This document shows positions 37,453 through 50,029 of a stretch of 64,000 bases of DNA, one piece after another. Below the pieces are notes generated by a model. The model was not told the DNA's origin. It did no database searches and saw nothing but the letters and a program-made list of their open reading frames with translations. The stretch is from Pseudomonas paeninsulae (GTDB lineage: Bacteria; Pseudomonadota; Gammaproteobacteria; Pseudomonadales; Pseudomonadaceae): the NCBI RefSeq assembly GCF_035621475.1, contig NZ_CP141799.1, positions 652,001 through 716,000 on the forward strand, given 5' to 3'. The number at the start of each line of letters is the position of its first letter. The first letter of the stretch is position 1. The position numbers were made by a program, and so were the translations under genes.

Positions 37453-37629
37453 GAGGTTGTGAAATAACGCTCGCCTACTGCGACCGCCCCCTGGTGTCTG
37501 CTGCTGGCGTTGCGTTACGCAAAAAACGGGGTCATTTAGCTCACTAAACGCCTCCGTTTTTCGCGTAACGCGCCTGCTGTGAACACCAGGAGACGCTCTC
37601 GCTACGGCGCTCGATATTTCCACCGCCTC
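37453..37629. repeat. Long nested inverted repeat between dacC and ybeD
   Basis: An 18-base stem with one mismatch pairs 37512-37529 (GCGTTACGCAAAAAACGG) with 37554-37571. Outer matches (GAGGTTGTGAAATA near 37453 with ATTTCCACCGCCTC near 37629, and CTGGTGT with ACACCAG) extend it to about 175 bases. The loop holds TCATTTAGCTCACTAAACGCCTCCG, a relative of the core of the repeat family at 3-6 kb. It begins directly after the dacC stop and may end dacC transcription or protect its 3' end. Confidence 0.65.
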
Positions 37630-37696
37630 TGATTCTGCCCCGTACGCCTGTACCCGGGGCGTCCTGTTCTGGACAGGCCACAAGCCTGCTGATGCC

Positions 37697-37975
37697 ATGA
37701 CTGATACTGACGTTCAAGCCCCAAAAATCGAGTTCCCCTGCGCGCGCTATCCGATCAAGGTGATCGGCGATGCTGGCGAAGGCTTCACCGAACTGGTGGT
37801 CGAAGTGATCCAGCGCCACGCGCCGGATTTCGATTCGACCTCGCTGGTGGTGCGTGACAGCCGCAATGGCCGTTTCCTTACGGTGCAGGTGCTGATCACC
37901 GCCACCGGGGTGGAGCAGTTGCAAGCGCTTCATCTCGATCTGCGTGCCACTGGCCGCGTGCACATGGTGTTGTGA
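37697..37975 (+). CDS. ybeD: YbeD family protein (DUF493)
   Basis: The 92-residue ferredoxin-like-fold protein contains [20 protein letters not shown] and [21 protein letters not shown], standard for the DUF493 family. It is regularly found between dacA/dacC and lipB and has been proposed to regulate lipoate metabolism, but its role is unproven. Its stop overlaps the lipB start by one base (TGATG). Confidence 0.93.
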   Translation: MTDTDVQAPKIEFPCARYPIKVIGDAGEGFTELVVEVIQRHAPDFDSTSLVVRDSRNGRFLTVQVLITATGVEQLQALHLDLRATGRVHMVL

Positions 37976-38619
37976 TGAGCCTGGGCTTTCGCGAGCTCGG
38001 CTTGGTCGACTACGAGCCGACCTGGCAGGCCATGCAGCGCTTCACCAATGAACGTGGCGCGGACACCGCCGACGAAATCTGGTTGTTGCAGCATCCTCCG
38101 GTATTTACCCAGGGCCAGGCTGGCAAGGCTGAGCATGTCTTGTTTGCCGGCGACATCCCGGTGGTACAGGTCGATCGCGGCGGCCAGGTGACGTATCACG
38201 GTCCCGGTCAACTGGTGGCCTACCTGCTGCTGGACCTGCGTCGCTCGGGTCTTGGCGTACGTGAGCTGGTCAGCCGCATCGAGCGCAGCCTGGTCGCCAC
38301 CCTGGCCAGCTATGGGGTGAGCGCTAGTGCCAAGCCCGATGCGCCTGGGGTTTACGTGGATGGGGCGAAGATCGCCTCGCTCGGCCTGCGCATCCGCAAT
38401 GGCCGCTCTTTCCATGGCCTGGCGCTGAATGTGGACATGGATCTGGCGCCGTTCCGGCGGATCAATCCCTGCGGCTATGCCGGCATGGCCATGACCCAGT
38501 TGGCCGATCTGGTCGCTGGGCCGATAGAATTCTCCGAGGTAAGTGCCCGGCTGCGAGAACAGCTGGCCAAGCACCTCGACTACCCTGAGCAGAAGACCCT
38601 GACGGGCGCAATGGACTGA
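37975..38619 (+). CDS. lipB: Octanoyl-[acyl-carrier-protein]:protein octanoyltransferase
   Basis: LipB moves the octanoyl group from ACP to the lipoyl domains of E2 and GcvH proteins. The 214-residue protein has [42 protein letters not shown], the catalytic lysine region [24 protein letters not shown] and the Cys in INPCGYAGM. The ATG at 37975 is preferred over a GTG one codon earlier. The next pathway enzyme, LipA, lies downstream but on the opposite strand. Confidence 0.97.
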   Translation: MSLGFRELGLVDYEPTWQAMQRFTNERGADTADEIWLLQHPPVFTQGQAGKAEHVLFAGDIPVVQVDRGGQVTYHGPGQLVAYLLLDLRRSGLGVRELVSRIERSLVATLASYGVSASAKPDAPGVYVDGAKIASLGLRIRNGRSFHGLALNVDMDLAPFRRINPCGYAGMAMTQLADLVAGPIEFSEVSARLREQLAKHLDYPEQKTLTGAMD

Positions 38620-38701
38620 TAAATGGCGGGGAGGGTGGAGCGCTTTATCCATCCGCTATGCACTGTCCATGGCGGATAAACAAGGCGCCTGCCCCTCGTC
38701 A

Positions 38702-38782
38702 CCTGTCGGACTTAGGGCTGTCCTACTGCGCAAGCCATAAGTTCGACAGGCGGCGAAGCAACGCGCAGGGGGTAGGCGTTGC
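38702..38782. terminator. Paired hairpins between the convergent lipB and lipA genes
   Basis: CCTGTCGGACTTA (38702-38714) pairs with TAAGTTCGACAGG (38738-38750) with one mismatch. A second stem GCAACGC/GCGTTGC lies at 38758-38764 and 38776-38782. In the 172-base convergent gap this is a likely bidirectional terminator, although long U-tracts are absent. Confidence 0.5.
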
Positions 38783-38791
38783 GCGGCCCTA

Positions 38792-39844
<1,053 letters not shown>

Positions 39845-40117
39845 CGGCAATCTGGGCTCCGCTAGAGGCTCCGTGGACGAGGCGGCTTGTGGCCGCCGCG
39901 CAGCTTACCACAGAAGCTGACCGTGCAGTCCGTCGAGCGCCGTGCGGTCCAGGCCCGTTGGTGCGTTCCACCTACCATGCCGACCAGCGGGCCCATGAGG
40001 TCAAGACCAACTGGCCAGGATGTCCGCACAGCAGGCCCCGTCAGGAGGCTTTGTTATTTCTGGGGCGTGAGTGTGCTGTCGCTGCGATTGGCCAGGGTAG
40101 GGGGCGCCGCGCGCACC

Positions 40118-40840
40118 CTACGAGGAAGCGTTGCCAGCGTTCTGCGGCCGCGGTGCGTGGCGGGCGTTGCTGCGGGTTGTGGCGAAGGCGCTGGTGCCAA
40201 GCCAGCACCAGAGGTTCTGCGCATCCCCAGGCGCGCCGAGCACCTGCAGCTCGCGCGCTTGCAGCACCTCTTGCGGGCTGCGCTCGCCGCTCCAGACTTC
40301 GGTCAGTGCGCGTACGGTCGCGTCTACCACCAGCGTCGGCTCGCGTCCGGGGTCGTCGCGGCACAGATCGGCCATGCCCTGCTCGACCAGCAACCACCAT
40401 TGCCGCTCGCCGGGCCGCGCGTCGCGGAAGCTGAAATGGATTACCACCGGCCGCGGCGGGAATTCGGCGATGCGCACAAAGCGGCGCACATCCCACATCA
40501 GCAGGCCCGCGTCTAGCTCATTGTCGTGCAGGCGACTACCGATCCAGCGCGCGCCCCAATGGCCGAGCGCCATGATGATGGGCCGCAAGTCTTCGCCGGC
40601 CTCGGTCAGGCTGTATTCCCAGACCTTGCCGACGGCGCTGCGCTGGACCACGCCGATTTCTTCCAGGTGACGCAGGCGCTGGCTCAGCAGGCTGGTGGAC
40701 ATCCGCGGCACGCCGCGGTGCAGGTCGTTGAAACGCTTGCTGCCGCACAACAGTTCGCGCACCACCAGAGGCGTCCAGCGATTGCACAGCGCCTCGGCGC
40801 CACGCGCGACGGTGCAGAACTGACCGTAGCTGTCTTCCAT
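40118..40840 (-). CDS. HxlR-type winged-helix regulator with a C-terminal SCP2-like domain
   Basis: The 240-residue protein has an N-terminal HxlR domain (CTVARGAEALCNRWTPLVVRELLCGSKRFNDL, then MSTSLLSQRLRHLEEIGVVQRS). Typical HxlR proteins end near 120 residues. Here a second domain (about 120-225) ends ATVRALTEVWSGERSPQEVLQA followed by GAPGDAQNLWCWLG, which resembles an SCP2 sterol-carrier fold and may bind a hydrophobic ligand. The start at 40840 has GGAGGTAGG upstream. It is divergent from the nitrilase gene, which it probably controls. Its own 3' end lies close to a short REP-like palindrome within the coding-end region. Confidence 0.87.
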   Translation of the reverse strand: MEDSYGQFCTVARGAEALCNRWTPLVVRELLCGSKRFNDLHRGVPRMSTSLLSQRLRHLEEIGVVQRSAVGKVWEYSLTEAGEDLRPIIMALGHWGARWIGSRLHDNELDAGLLMWDVRRFVRIAEFPPRPVVIHFSFRDARPGERQWWLLVEQGMADLCRDDPGREPTLVVDATVRALTEVWSGERSPQEVLQARELQVLGAPGDAQNLWCWLGTSAFATTRSNARHAPRPQNAGNASS

Positions 40841-40943
40841 CGTCCTACCTCCGAGTGACAACACTTCAGATTCTGGACTAGTTCGACCATTACGCCAGGC
40901 GCAGGCTGACCTTCGTAGGTTCACCACAACGAGGAGAACGGTG
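40841..40943. promoter_or_regulatory. Divergent promoter region of the HxlR-type regulator and the nitrilase
   Basis: The 103-base gap must hold both promoters and any operator. CACTTCAGATTCTGGACTAG and the following TTCGACCATTACG are the least GC-rich part. No certain hexamers can be named. Confidence 0.4.
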
Positions 40944-41882
40944 ATGACCATGATTGCGATTATCCAGCGCCCGCCGGTATTGCTCGATCGCCAGGCCACA
41001 CTCGCGCTGGCCGTGCAGTCGCTGAGCGAGGCCGCGGCGGCAGGCGCCGAGCTGGCGGTCTTGCCCGAATTGTTCATTCCCGGTTACCCGTCGTGGATCT
41101 GGCGGCTGGCCGCAGGTAGGGACGGGGCGCTGATGGGCCAGCTTCACGAGCGACTGCAGGCCAATGCCGTGGACATTGCCCGCGGTGACCTCGAGCCACT
41201 CTGTGAGGCCGCCCGCGCCCATCGGCTGACCATCGTCTGCGGTCTCAATGAATGCGAGCGCAGCCGGGGTGGCGGCACGCTCTACAACAGCGTGGTGCTG
41301 ATCGGTGCCGACGGTAGCTTGCTCAACCGCCATCGCAAGCTGATACCGACCAACCCCGAGCGCATGGTCCACGGTCTGGGCGATGCCGGCGGGCTGCGCA
41401 CGGTCGACACCCCGGTTGGCCGGCTCGGTACGCTGATCTGTTGGGAAAGCTACATGCCGCTGGCGCGCTACGCCCTGTATGCCGAGGGCGTGGAGATCTA
41501 CGTCGCGCCCACCTACGACTGCGGCGAGGGCTGGCTGGCGACCCTGCGGCACATCGCCCTGGAAGGCCGCTGCTGGGTACTGGGTAGCGGCACCGTGCTG
41601 CGCGGCGAGGACATCCCCGACGACTTCCCCGGACGGGCGCAGTTGTTTCCTGAGCCAGGCGAGTGGATCAATGACGGCGACTCCGTGGTGATCGACCCGC
41701 AGGGCCGGACCGTCGCCGGACCGCTGCACCGCGAGGCCGGCATCCTCTATGCGGATATCGACAGCACGCGGGTGGCGCCGGCGCGGCGCACCCTCGACGT
41801 CAGTGGTCACTACGCGCGCCCGGATATCTTCGAATTGCAGGTAAGACGCACGCCGGCGCAGCCCGTGCGCTATATCGACTAG
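40944..41882 (+). CDS. Nitrilase (carbon-nitrogen hydrolase)
   Basis: The 312-residue enzyme has the complete catalytic triad of the nitrilase superfamily: Glu42 in LPELFIPGYP, Lys132 in HRKLIPTNPERMVHG and Cys166 in LICWESYMPLARYAL. CWE with PTNPERMVHG points to true nitrilases that convert a nitrile to the acid and ammonia, rather than to amidases. GAGGAG lies 7 bases before the ATG at 40944; a GTG sits one codon earlier. The divergent HxlR-type regulator and the GFA-family gene downstream suggest a small catabolic or detoxification cassette. Confidence 0.9.
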   Translation: MTMIAIIQRPPVLLDRQATLALAVQSLSEAAAAGAELAVLPELFIPGYPSWIWRLAAGRDGALMGQLHERLQANAVDIARGDLEPLCEAARAHRLTIVCGLNECERSRGGGTLYNSVVLIGADGSLLNRHRKLIPTNPERMVHGLGDAGGLRTVDTPVGRLGTLICWESYMPLARYALYAEGVEIYVAPTYDCGEGWLATLRHIALEGRCWVLGSGTVLRGEDIPDDFPGRAQLFPEPGEWINDGDSVVIDPQGRTVAGPLHREAGILYADIDSTRVAPARRTLDVSGHYARPDIFELQVRRTPAQPVRYID

Positions 41883-41947
41883 TTCGAGTCGGCACTATCT
41901 GGGCGATGGGCGCTCGGCAATACTTGGCAATCGACAGGAGGCAGAAC

Positions 41948-42382
41948 ATGAGCAGCGAACCAACCTATCAGGGTCAGTGCTTTTGCGGCGCGGTCCAGTT
42001 CAGCGTCAGCGGCGAGCCGGTGGCAATGGGCTATTGCCACTGCCAGTCATGTAGGCAGTGGTCGGCCGCCCCGGTCAATGCATTCACCCTGTGGCAGCCC
42101 GAGGCGCTGACCGTGATTCGCGGCGCGGACAGTATCGGCAGCTACAACAAGACGCCGCGCAGTAGCCGCAAGTGGTGCAAGAACTGCGGCGGCCACCTGT
42201 TCACCGAGCATCCGGAAATGGGGCTGGTCGATGTGTATGCAGCGCTGGCCCCGCAACTGGCATACACGCCAGAGGTCCATGTGCATTATCAGGAGGCGGT
42301 TCTGCACATCAAAGATGGGCTGGCGAAACTACAGGATGTGCCCATAGAGATGGGCGGCTCGGGGCTGAGTATGGCTGAATAG
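41948..42382 (+). CDS. GFA-family zinc protein (glutathione-dependent formaldehyde-activating-like)
   Basis: The 144-residue protein has the zinc-binding pattern of the GFA domain: GQCFCGAVQF, YCHCQSCRQWSAAPVNAF and WCKNCGGHLFTEHPEMG. Most members have no proven reaction, and formaldehyde activation is not established for the family at large. AGGAGG lies 7 bases before the ATG at 41948. It follows the nitrilase by 65 bases on the same strand. Confidence 0.88.
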   Translation: MSSEPTYQGQCFCGAVQFSVSGEPVAMGYCHCQSCRQWSAAPVNAFTLWQPEALTVIRGADSIGSYNKTPRSSRKWCKNCGGHLFTEHPEMGLVDVYAALAPQLAYTPEVHVHYQEAVLHIKDGLAKLQDVPIEMGGSGLSMAE

Positions 42383-42397
42383 CCCGGCCATCCTGTC

Positions 42398-43690
42398 TCA
42401 GAGCGGCGTACGCAGCCGCACCAGCAGCTCCTGGGTCGGATAGCCGTCGGCTGGCCAGCCCAGTTTCAGTTGAAAGGCACGCACGGCTTTGCGTGTGTTG
42501 GCGCCAATGATGCCATCGGCGGGACCCGGTTCCAGGCCGTTGCGCAAAAGCAATTGCTGCAACTCGATGCGCTCGCTGCGACCCAGTTGCCGCTCCCCAC
42601 GGGGCCAGGCGGCACGGACGCCATCGCCATCGCCACCGCGCAGGCCGTCAGACAGCAGGCCAATAGCCAGGGCGTAGGAGGTCGAGTTGTTGTACTTGAG
42701 GATGCTGCGAAAATTGCTCAGCAACAGGAAGGCAGGACCGCGATGCCCGGCCGGCAGCAGCAGGGTCGCCATGGTTTCGGTTGCCAGGTGCTGGGCTGGC
42801 GGATTGAGCGCTTCGACGCCCAGTGCTGTCCACTCGGCCAGGCTGCGGCGTACTTCCGGATCGGCCAGGCTGTAGTCGAAGGCCTGCGGCAGGCGCACCT
42901 CGAACCCCCAGGGTTGGCCTTTCTGCCAGCCCGAGTTCTGTAGGTAGTGGGCTGCCGAGGCCAGGGCGTCAGCCGAGGAACTCCAGAGGTCGCGGCGGCC
43001 ATCGCCGTCGAAATCCACGGCATGTTCGTTGTAGGTGGTGGGCATGAACTGGGTCTGGCCCATGGCGCCGGCCCAGGAGCCGACCAGGCGTTCCGGGGTA
43101 ATGTCGCCATGCTGGAGGATCTGCAGCACGGCGAGCAGTTGGCTGCGCCAGAATACTTGGCGGCGGCCTTCGTAGGCCAGGGTGGCAAGCGAGCGGATCA
43201 CGTTGTGATTGCCGATATTGCTGCCGAAGTTACTCTCCAGGCCCCAGATCGCCACTAAGGTTTCGCGATCCACACCATAGCGATTCTCGACGCGTTCGAG
43301 GGTATTACCATGTTGCAGCAACAGGCTTTGGCCGCGGGCGACTCGCTGGGAGGAGACCGCACCATCCAGGTATTCCCATACCGGACGGGTAAACTCCGGT
43401 TGGCTGCTGTCGGCGAGCAATACGTCGGGGTTGGGGCTGACGCCGGCGAAGGCGCGATCGAACAGCGCTGGGTCGATCCCGGCGGCAATCGCGTCGCTGC
43501 GCAACAGAGTTCGCCAGTCGGCGAAACTGAGCTTTTCACTGACAGCTACAGGCTGGTTGTTCGGGGGGCTACTCGGGCTGTCGGCAGCAGTCACCAGCGA
43601 TTGCGCGGGCGCTTCGGCGCAGGCCGTCATGAGCAGAAGGAAGCAGACCGAGGTCAAGTGGCTCAGGCCGCGAAATAGCAGGTTGGGCAT
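42398..43690 (-). CDS. Membrane-bound lytic murein transglycosylase with peptidoglycan-binding domain (SltB3-like)
   Basis: The 430-residue lipoprotein (lipobox LLMTAC) has an MltB-type catalytic domain: catalytic Glu in [15 protein letters not shown], then [30 protein letters not shown]-terminal peptidoglycan-binding domain follows ([27 protein letters not shown]). The domain plan and position beside holA match what I recall for P. aeruginosa SltB3. It is the second family-3 transglycosylase in this window after mltB at 34 kb; this one adds a wall-binding module. Confidence 0.93.
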   Translation of the reverse strand: MPNLLFRGLSHLTSVCFLLLMTACAEAPAQSLVTAADSPSSPPNNQPVAVSEKLSFADWRTLLRSDAIAAGIDPALFDRAFAGVSPNPDVLLADSSQPEFTRPVWEYLDGAVSSQRVARGQSLLLQHGNTLERVENRYGVDRETLVAIWGLESNFGSNIGNHNVIRSLATLAYEGRRQVFWRSQLLAVLQILQHGDITPERLVGSWAGAMGQTQFMPTTYNEHAVDFDGDGRRDLWSSSADALASAAHYLQNSGWQKGQPWGFEVRLPQAFDYSLADPEVRRSLAEWTALGVEALNPPAQHLATETMATLLLPAGHRGPAFLLLSNFRSILKYNNSTSYALAIGLLSDGLRGGDGDGVRAAWPRGERQLGRSERIELQQLLLRNGLEPGPADGIIGANTRKAVRAFQLKLGWPADGYPTQELLVRLRTPL

Positions 43691-43762
43691 GGTGGTCTCA
43701 AGGCGTTTTTGCAGGCCGCTACCTTAGCACGGTTGAGCCTTCAGGCGTGCTGCAGTGGGGCT

Positions 43763-43921
43763 TCAGGCTGCCAGAAGGACCGAAGCCTCCCAGTTTTGCT
43801 GGGAGGCTTCGCGGCGGTAACTGCCTTTGCCTTTGCCGGGTTTTTCCTGACGACAGCGGAACAGCGGCTGGGTGATCAGGGATTTGGCCTTGTTCGGGCG
43901 CTGTTTGCGGTTTTTGGCCAT
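43763..43921 (-). CDS. arfA: Alternative ribosome-rescue factor ArfA, encoded with a hairpin before its stop codon
   Basis: The 52-residue reading frame starts MAKNRKQRPNKAKSL and contains ITQPLFRCRQEKPGKGKGSY followed by RREASQQNWEAS, the ArfA signature. ArfA recruits RF2 to ribosomes stalled on mRNAs lacking a stop codon and backs up trans-translation. A perfect 13-bp hairpin (43781-43811) lies within the last third of the gene, over the codons for REASQQNWEAS. In E. coli arfA a hairpin in the equivalent place makes nonstop mRNA, so the protein accumulates only when tmRNA fails. The same control is inferred here. It lies between the transglycosylase and holA on the minus strand. Confidence 0.88.
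   Translation of the reverse strand: MAKNRKQRPNKAKSLITQPLFRCRQEKPGKGKGSYRREASQQNWEASVLLAA
43781..43811 (-). promoter_or_regulatory. Perfect 13-bp hairpin inside arfA (nonstop-mRNA control)
   Basis: The arms CGAAGCCTCCCAG (43781-43793) and CTGGGAGGCTTCG (43799-43811) enclose a 5-base loop. They lie in codons 38-47 of arfA, upstream of the stop. The stem is long and fully paired, suiting RNase III cleavage. The following GUCCUUCUGG is only weakly U-rich, so termination is less obvious. Confidence 0.8.
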
Positions 43922-43991
43922 GCTGGATCCTCGGTGGCGGCCCGCGACGTGCGGGTGGGTGAATGATGATCCGCTGGTTAAAAGATGTCCA

Positions 43992-44072
43992 GCTAGTGGC
44001 CTGCACGGTGGGCTAACTACATAGGCACGCTTGAGTCCAAAGGTAAACGGACTCAGTGATCAGGCCACTAGC
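43992..44072. repeat. Nested palindrome between arfA and holA
   Basis: GCTAGTGGCCTG (43992-44003) and its exact reverse complement (44061-44072) enclose a second perfect inverted repeat, TGAGTCC (44032-44038) with GGACTCA (44049-44055). The outer ends resemble the GGCCACTGA ends of the element at 51.8 kb only weakly. Function unknown. Confidence 0.6.
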
Positions 44073-44174
44073 AGCAGGGGCGAGGAGGGCGCGTGAGGCA
44101 TGAGGCTGTGCGCGGGGAGGGATGAGATGCCCGTTGCTGGGTTCATTCTCCTGGCGGCAATCGGCGGGCGGGGG

Positions 44175-45221
44175 TTACAGGCCGGGGTCGCTGGGCAGGC
44201 TCAGGCGTTGCCCGCACAGGCTCAGGGCTAGCATGCGCAAGCCGCTCCAGGGGTCGCCCGCGGCTTGACCCTTGATCTGCGCGTCGATGCGCTGGGCGTC
44301 CAGCAGAAGCGAGGCCCAGCGTGCGGCAGAAAGACGTTGCAGGGCTTTGCTGACCAATGGCCGGCGCTTGTCCCAGACCGGTGGACGCGCCGAGCTGAAG
44401 GCCTTGTCCAGTGGCATACCCTGGCCGTATTGCTGGGCGATGGTGGCGAGCAGGCGGATTTCGCGAGCCAGCGCCCAGAGAATCACCGGCGGTTCGACGC
44501 CTTCGCCGCGCAAGCCTTCGAGGATGCGCAAGGCATGCGCGGCTTCGCCGTTGAGCGCCGCATCGATCAGGCCGAATACATCGAAGCGGGCGCTGTCGGC
44601 GACCGCCGCATGCACCGTGCTGACCTCGATCTGGCCGCCTTCGGCGAGCAGCTTGAGTTTCTCGATTTCCTGGGCGGCGGCCAGCAGGTTGCCTTCCACC
44701 CGCACGGCGATCATCTCGACCGCTTCCTGGCTGGCGCTGAGACCGGCCTGGGCCAGGCGTTGGCGAATCCATTGCGGCAACTGGTGGGCATCCACCGGCC
44801 AGATCTGGACGAACTGACAGTGCTGTCCGTCGATCAGCGCCTTGGCCCACTTGGTTTTCTGTGCGCTGCCATCGAGTTTTGGCAGGCTGATCAGCAGCAC
44901 GGTGTCTTCCGGCGGGCGCGACAGGTATTCGAGCAAGGCGGCCGCGCCTTTGTCGCCGGGCTTGCCGGAAGGCAGGCGCAGTTCCAGCAGGCGTTTGTCG
45001 GCGAACAGCGAGAGACTGGCGCTGGCCTGGAGCAGGTTGCCCCAGACGAAACTGGCGTCGGCGTTGAATACCTGGCGTTCGCTGAACGCCTGCTCACGGG
45101 TGGCGGCGCGGATGGTGTCGCAGGCTTCCTGGCACAGCAGCGGTTCGTCGCCACTGACCACATACACCGCCGCCAGGTTGCCCTGGAGGTGTTTGCCGAG
45201 TTGTGCGGGGTTGAGTTTCAT
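44175..45221 (-). CDS. holA: DNA polymerase III subunit delta
   Basis: The delta subunit opens the beta clamp in the clamp loader. The 348-residue protein starts MKLNPAQLGKHLQGNLAAVYVVSGDEPLLCQEACDTIR and contains LRLPSGKPGDKG, FVQIWPVDAHQLPQWIRQRL and RVEGNLLAAAQEIEKLKLL, the HolA pattern. It is last of the leuS-lptE-holA unit, 42 bases after lptE. Confidence 0.96.
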   Translation of the reverse strand: MKLNPAQLGKHLQGNLAAVYVVSGDEPLLCQEACDTIRAATREQAFSERQVFNADASFVWGNLLQASASLSLFADKRLLELRLPSGKPGDKGAAALLEYLSRPPEDTVLLISLPKLDGSAQKTKWAKALIDGQHCQFVQIWPVDAHQLPQWIRQRLAQAGLSASQEAVEMIAVRVEGNLLAAAQEIEKLKLLAEGGQIEVSTVHAAVADSARFDVFGLIDAALNGEAAHALRILEGLRGEGVEPPVILWALAREIRLLATIAQQYGQGMPLDKAFSSARPPVWDKRRPLVSKALQRLSAARWASLLLDAQRIDAQIKGQAAGDPWSGLRMLALSLCGQRLSLPSDPGL

Positions 45222-45263
45222 CAGGCGCTAACAGGCGGGGCCGCGGCTGCGACCCCGACAGGT

Positions 45264-45875
45264 CTACTGGCTTGGTGTCGGCAGTTGCACGGGCGACTGC
45301 TGCGGTTGTGCGGCTTCACGCTGGCGCACGGTTTCCAGGGCGTCGGCTTCGACTTTGGCCTTGGCTTCGGCGGTCTGCTGCAGTTGGTCGAGCTGGGCCG
45401 GGGTAACCTGTTGCAGGCGCTGGACCAGTTGCTGCACCAGCTCGCGGCGCATTTCGCTGCGCAGTTGCACCGCTTCCTGATCGGAACCGACCAGGTTGTT
45501 GCCGTCCTGCGCATAGAAGTTCTGCGCCTCGAGCTGGTTGCTGGTCAGCAGCAGGTTCTGTGCGCCACGAAGCTCGTAATCGAGGGTCATGGTCAGTTCG
45601 TATTCGGCCGTCCGTGCAGAGCTGGTGTAGCTGGCGGTGCGCTGGTTTTCCTGCTCGTTGCTCAGTACCAGGTGATAGGCGGCGCCGGAGTGGACGCGCA
45701 CGCCGTTGTCTTGCAGTACCTCACGCACCTGCTTGACGGTATCGCCATAGGCGTTGCGCGCGCTGACGTCGAGTTCCTTGAGGGCGAACTCGACGTCACC
45801 GGTACCGCGCAGCTGGAAGCCGCAGGCGCTGAGCAGTGCAGCGAGGCCGATTACCAACAGATTCCGTTTCATCAT
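45264..45875 (-). CDS. lptE: LPS-assembly lipoprotein LptE
   Basis: LptE plugs the LptD barrel and helps place lipopolysaccharide in the outer leaflet. The 203-residue lipoprotein has the lipobox [13 protein letters not shown], the signature just after the cysteine. [19 protein letters not shown] and [17 protein letters not shown] follow. The C-terminal 50 residues are Gln-rich and charged. The start is one of two adjacent ATGs (45875 or 45872). It lies between leuS and holA, as in other Gammaproteobacteria. Confidence 0.95.
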   Translation of the reverse strand: MMKRNLLVIGLAALLSACGFQLRGTGDVEFALKELDVSARNAYGDTVKQVREVLQDNGVRVHSGAAYHLVLSNEQENQRTASYTSSARTAEYELTMTLDYELRGAQNLLLTSNQLEAQNFYAQDGNNLVGSDQEAVQLRSEMRRELVQQLVQRLQQVTPAQLDQLQQTAEAKAKVEADALETVRQREAAQPQQSPVQLPTPSQ

Positions 45876-45949
45876 CTTTGCTATCCCCTTGGCGAACCTC
45901 TCGACGCACCGCTTTGCGGCCGTGTCGAGCTTTGTCGGTTGGCGACTAT

Positions 45950-48694
<2,745 letters not shown>

Positions 48695-48757
48695 TCAAAG
48701 CCTGCCGCTAAGCTTGATGTATGAGCCGGACGATTGAGTCCGGCATGAGGTGATTGG

Positions 48758-49210
48758 ATGGGTGAGTTGCGACGAGCAGAGGCGTCGGGGTCGGGGGGGC
48801 TATATGAGCGGTTGTTGCAGCGCCTTTCCGTGGCGCTGGATGAAGCCGACAATATGGCTCGCCTGTCTGCCAAGGCGCCGGATGAGTTGGAGTTGCGCGA
48901 CCTGACCGCGGCGGAGTTGGAGTTGATTCGTGCCTATATGGATCATGACCTGAATTGGTTGCGTGGCTGGCATGCCGCGGCCGAGGAGTTGGCGGTGATC
49001 GAACATTGGCCCGCGCGCGCAGCCAAGGCCAACCGTGCCACGCTGAGAGCGGCGGGTAAGCCACTCGGCAAGATCAAGCCGCTGGTCAAGCGCCGGGTAC
49101 AGTTGTGTTGCGCGCTATGCGGTGTGGTTGCCAGCTGGCGACCAGGACAGAGGGTGCACGCCTGCACTTCGTGTGGTTCGCAGCTGTTCCGGGCGAGCGA
49201 TCAACGTTAG
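48758..49210 (+). CDS. Zinc-ribbon protein (DUF1451-like)
   Basis: The 150-residue protein has a helical N-terminal part (YERLLQRLSVALDEADNMARLSA and ELIRAYMDHDLNWLRGWH) and a C-terminal zinc ribbon with two CxxC pairs, CCALCG and CTSCGSQLF. This is the layout of the DUF1451 family, which has no assigned function. It is divergent from leuS across 201 bases and is followed by a YdcF-type gene 26 bases later. Confidence 0.85.
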   Translation: MGELRRAEASGSGGLYERLLQRLSVALDEADNMARLSAKAPDELELRDLTAAELELIRAYMDHDLNWLRGWHAAAEELAVIEHWPARAAKANRATLRAAGKPLGKIKPLVKRRVQLCCALCGVVASWRPGQRVHACTSCGSQLFRASDQR

Positions 49211-49236
49211 GCTGCTGGGCACCCGAGAGGTGTCCG

Positions 49237-50004
49237 ATGGCTATTCGCTACATATTCAAACAACTGTTGCTGCCGCCGGGCGTATTGCTGCTCGCGTTGC
49301 TTGTCGCCTGGTGGTTACGCAAGCGTTTTCCGCGTGTGGCCACCGCCTGTTTCGGCCTGGCGGTCGGGGGGTTGTGGTTGCTGAGCCTGCCTGTCGCGGT
49401 GCAGTGGTCGGCGCGTCTGCTGGAGCGTGAGCCGGCGCTGGCCGAGGCGCACTGGGTCGATCTGGCGCAGCAGGTGGATGCGATTGTCGTGCTCGGCGCT
49501 GGGCGCGAACAGGGTGATCCGGCCTGGGGTGGCGATCAACCGAGTTCGCTGGCGCTGGAACGCTTGCGCTATGCCGCACGTCTGGCCAAGGCCTCGGGCG
49601 TGCCGCTGGCGATCAGTGGCGGCCTGCATCATGGTCAGCCGCCCAGCGAGGCCGCCCTGATGACTGAGGTGCTGGCGCGTGATTACGGCGTGCCGGTGCG
49701 CTGGCAGGAAGAGGCGAGCCGCACGACTTGGGAAAACGCGACCCACAGCGCCGAGTTGCTGCACCAGGACGGGGTCAGGCGTGTGCTGCTGGTCACTCAG
49801 GCCTGGCATATGCCCAGGGCGCGCTGGTGTTTCGAGCAGGCGGGGTTTCAGGTGTTGAGTGCGCCGGTTGGCTTTCTCGGCGTAGCCAACGGCCGTCCGG
49901 CGGGCGGCTGGCTACCGGAAAGCAAGGCGCTGTGGCAGAGCAGTCTGTTGCTCAACGAGGCGCTGGGCTTGTTGCTCTATCCCCTGGTCTACGGCCAGCC
50001 GTAA
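49237..50004 (+). CDS. YdcF/ElyC-family DUF218 membrane protein
   Basis: The 255-residue protein has two N-terminal membrane spans (LLPPGVLLLALLVAWWL; TACFGLAVGGLWLLSL) and a DUF218 domain: DAIVVLGAGREQ, PLAISGGLHHGQPPSEA, SRTTWENATHSAELL and VTQAWHMPRARWCF. ElyC-type members affect peptidoglycan precursor flow and the lipid carrier in E. coli. GAGAGG lies 6 bases before the ATG at 49237. Confidence 0.9.
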   Translation: MAIRYIFKQLLLPPGVLLLALLVAWWLRKRFPRVATACFGLAVGGLWLLSLPVAVQWSARLLEREPALAEAHWVDLAQQVDAIVVLGAGREQGDPAWGGDQPSSLALERLRYAARLAKASGVPLAISGGLHHGQPPSEAALMTEVLARDYGVPVRWQEEASRTTWENATHSAELLHQDGVRRVLLVTQAWHMPRARWCFEQAGFQVLSAPVGFLGVANGRPAGGWLPESKALWQSSLLLNEALGLLLYPLVYGQP

Positions 50005-50029
50005 GTTGCTGCCCGTAGATCCTGTGTTC

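Noticed and set aside
37453..37629. An insertion-sequence remnant after dacC
   Set aside because: Inverted repeats are present, but there is no transposase coding trace; it was kept only as a repeat.
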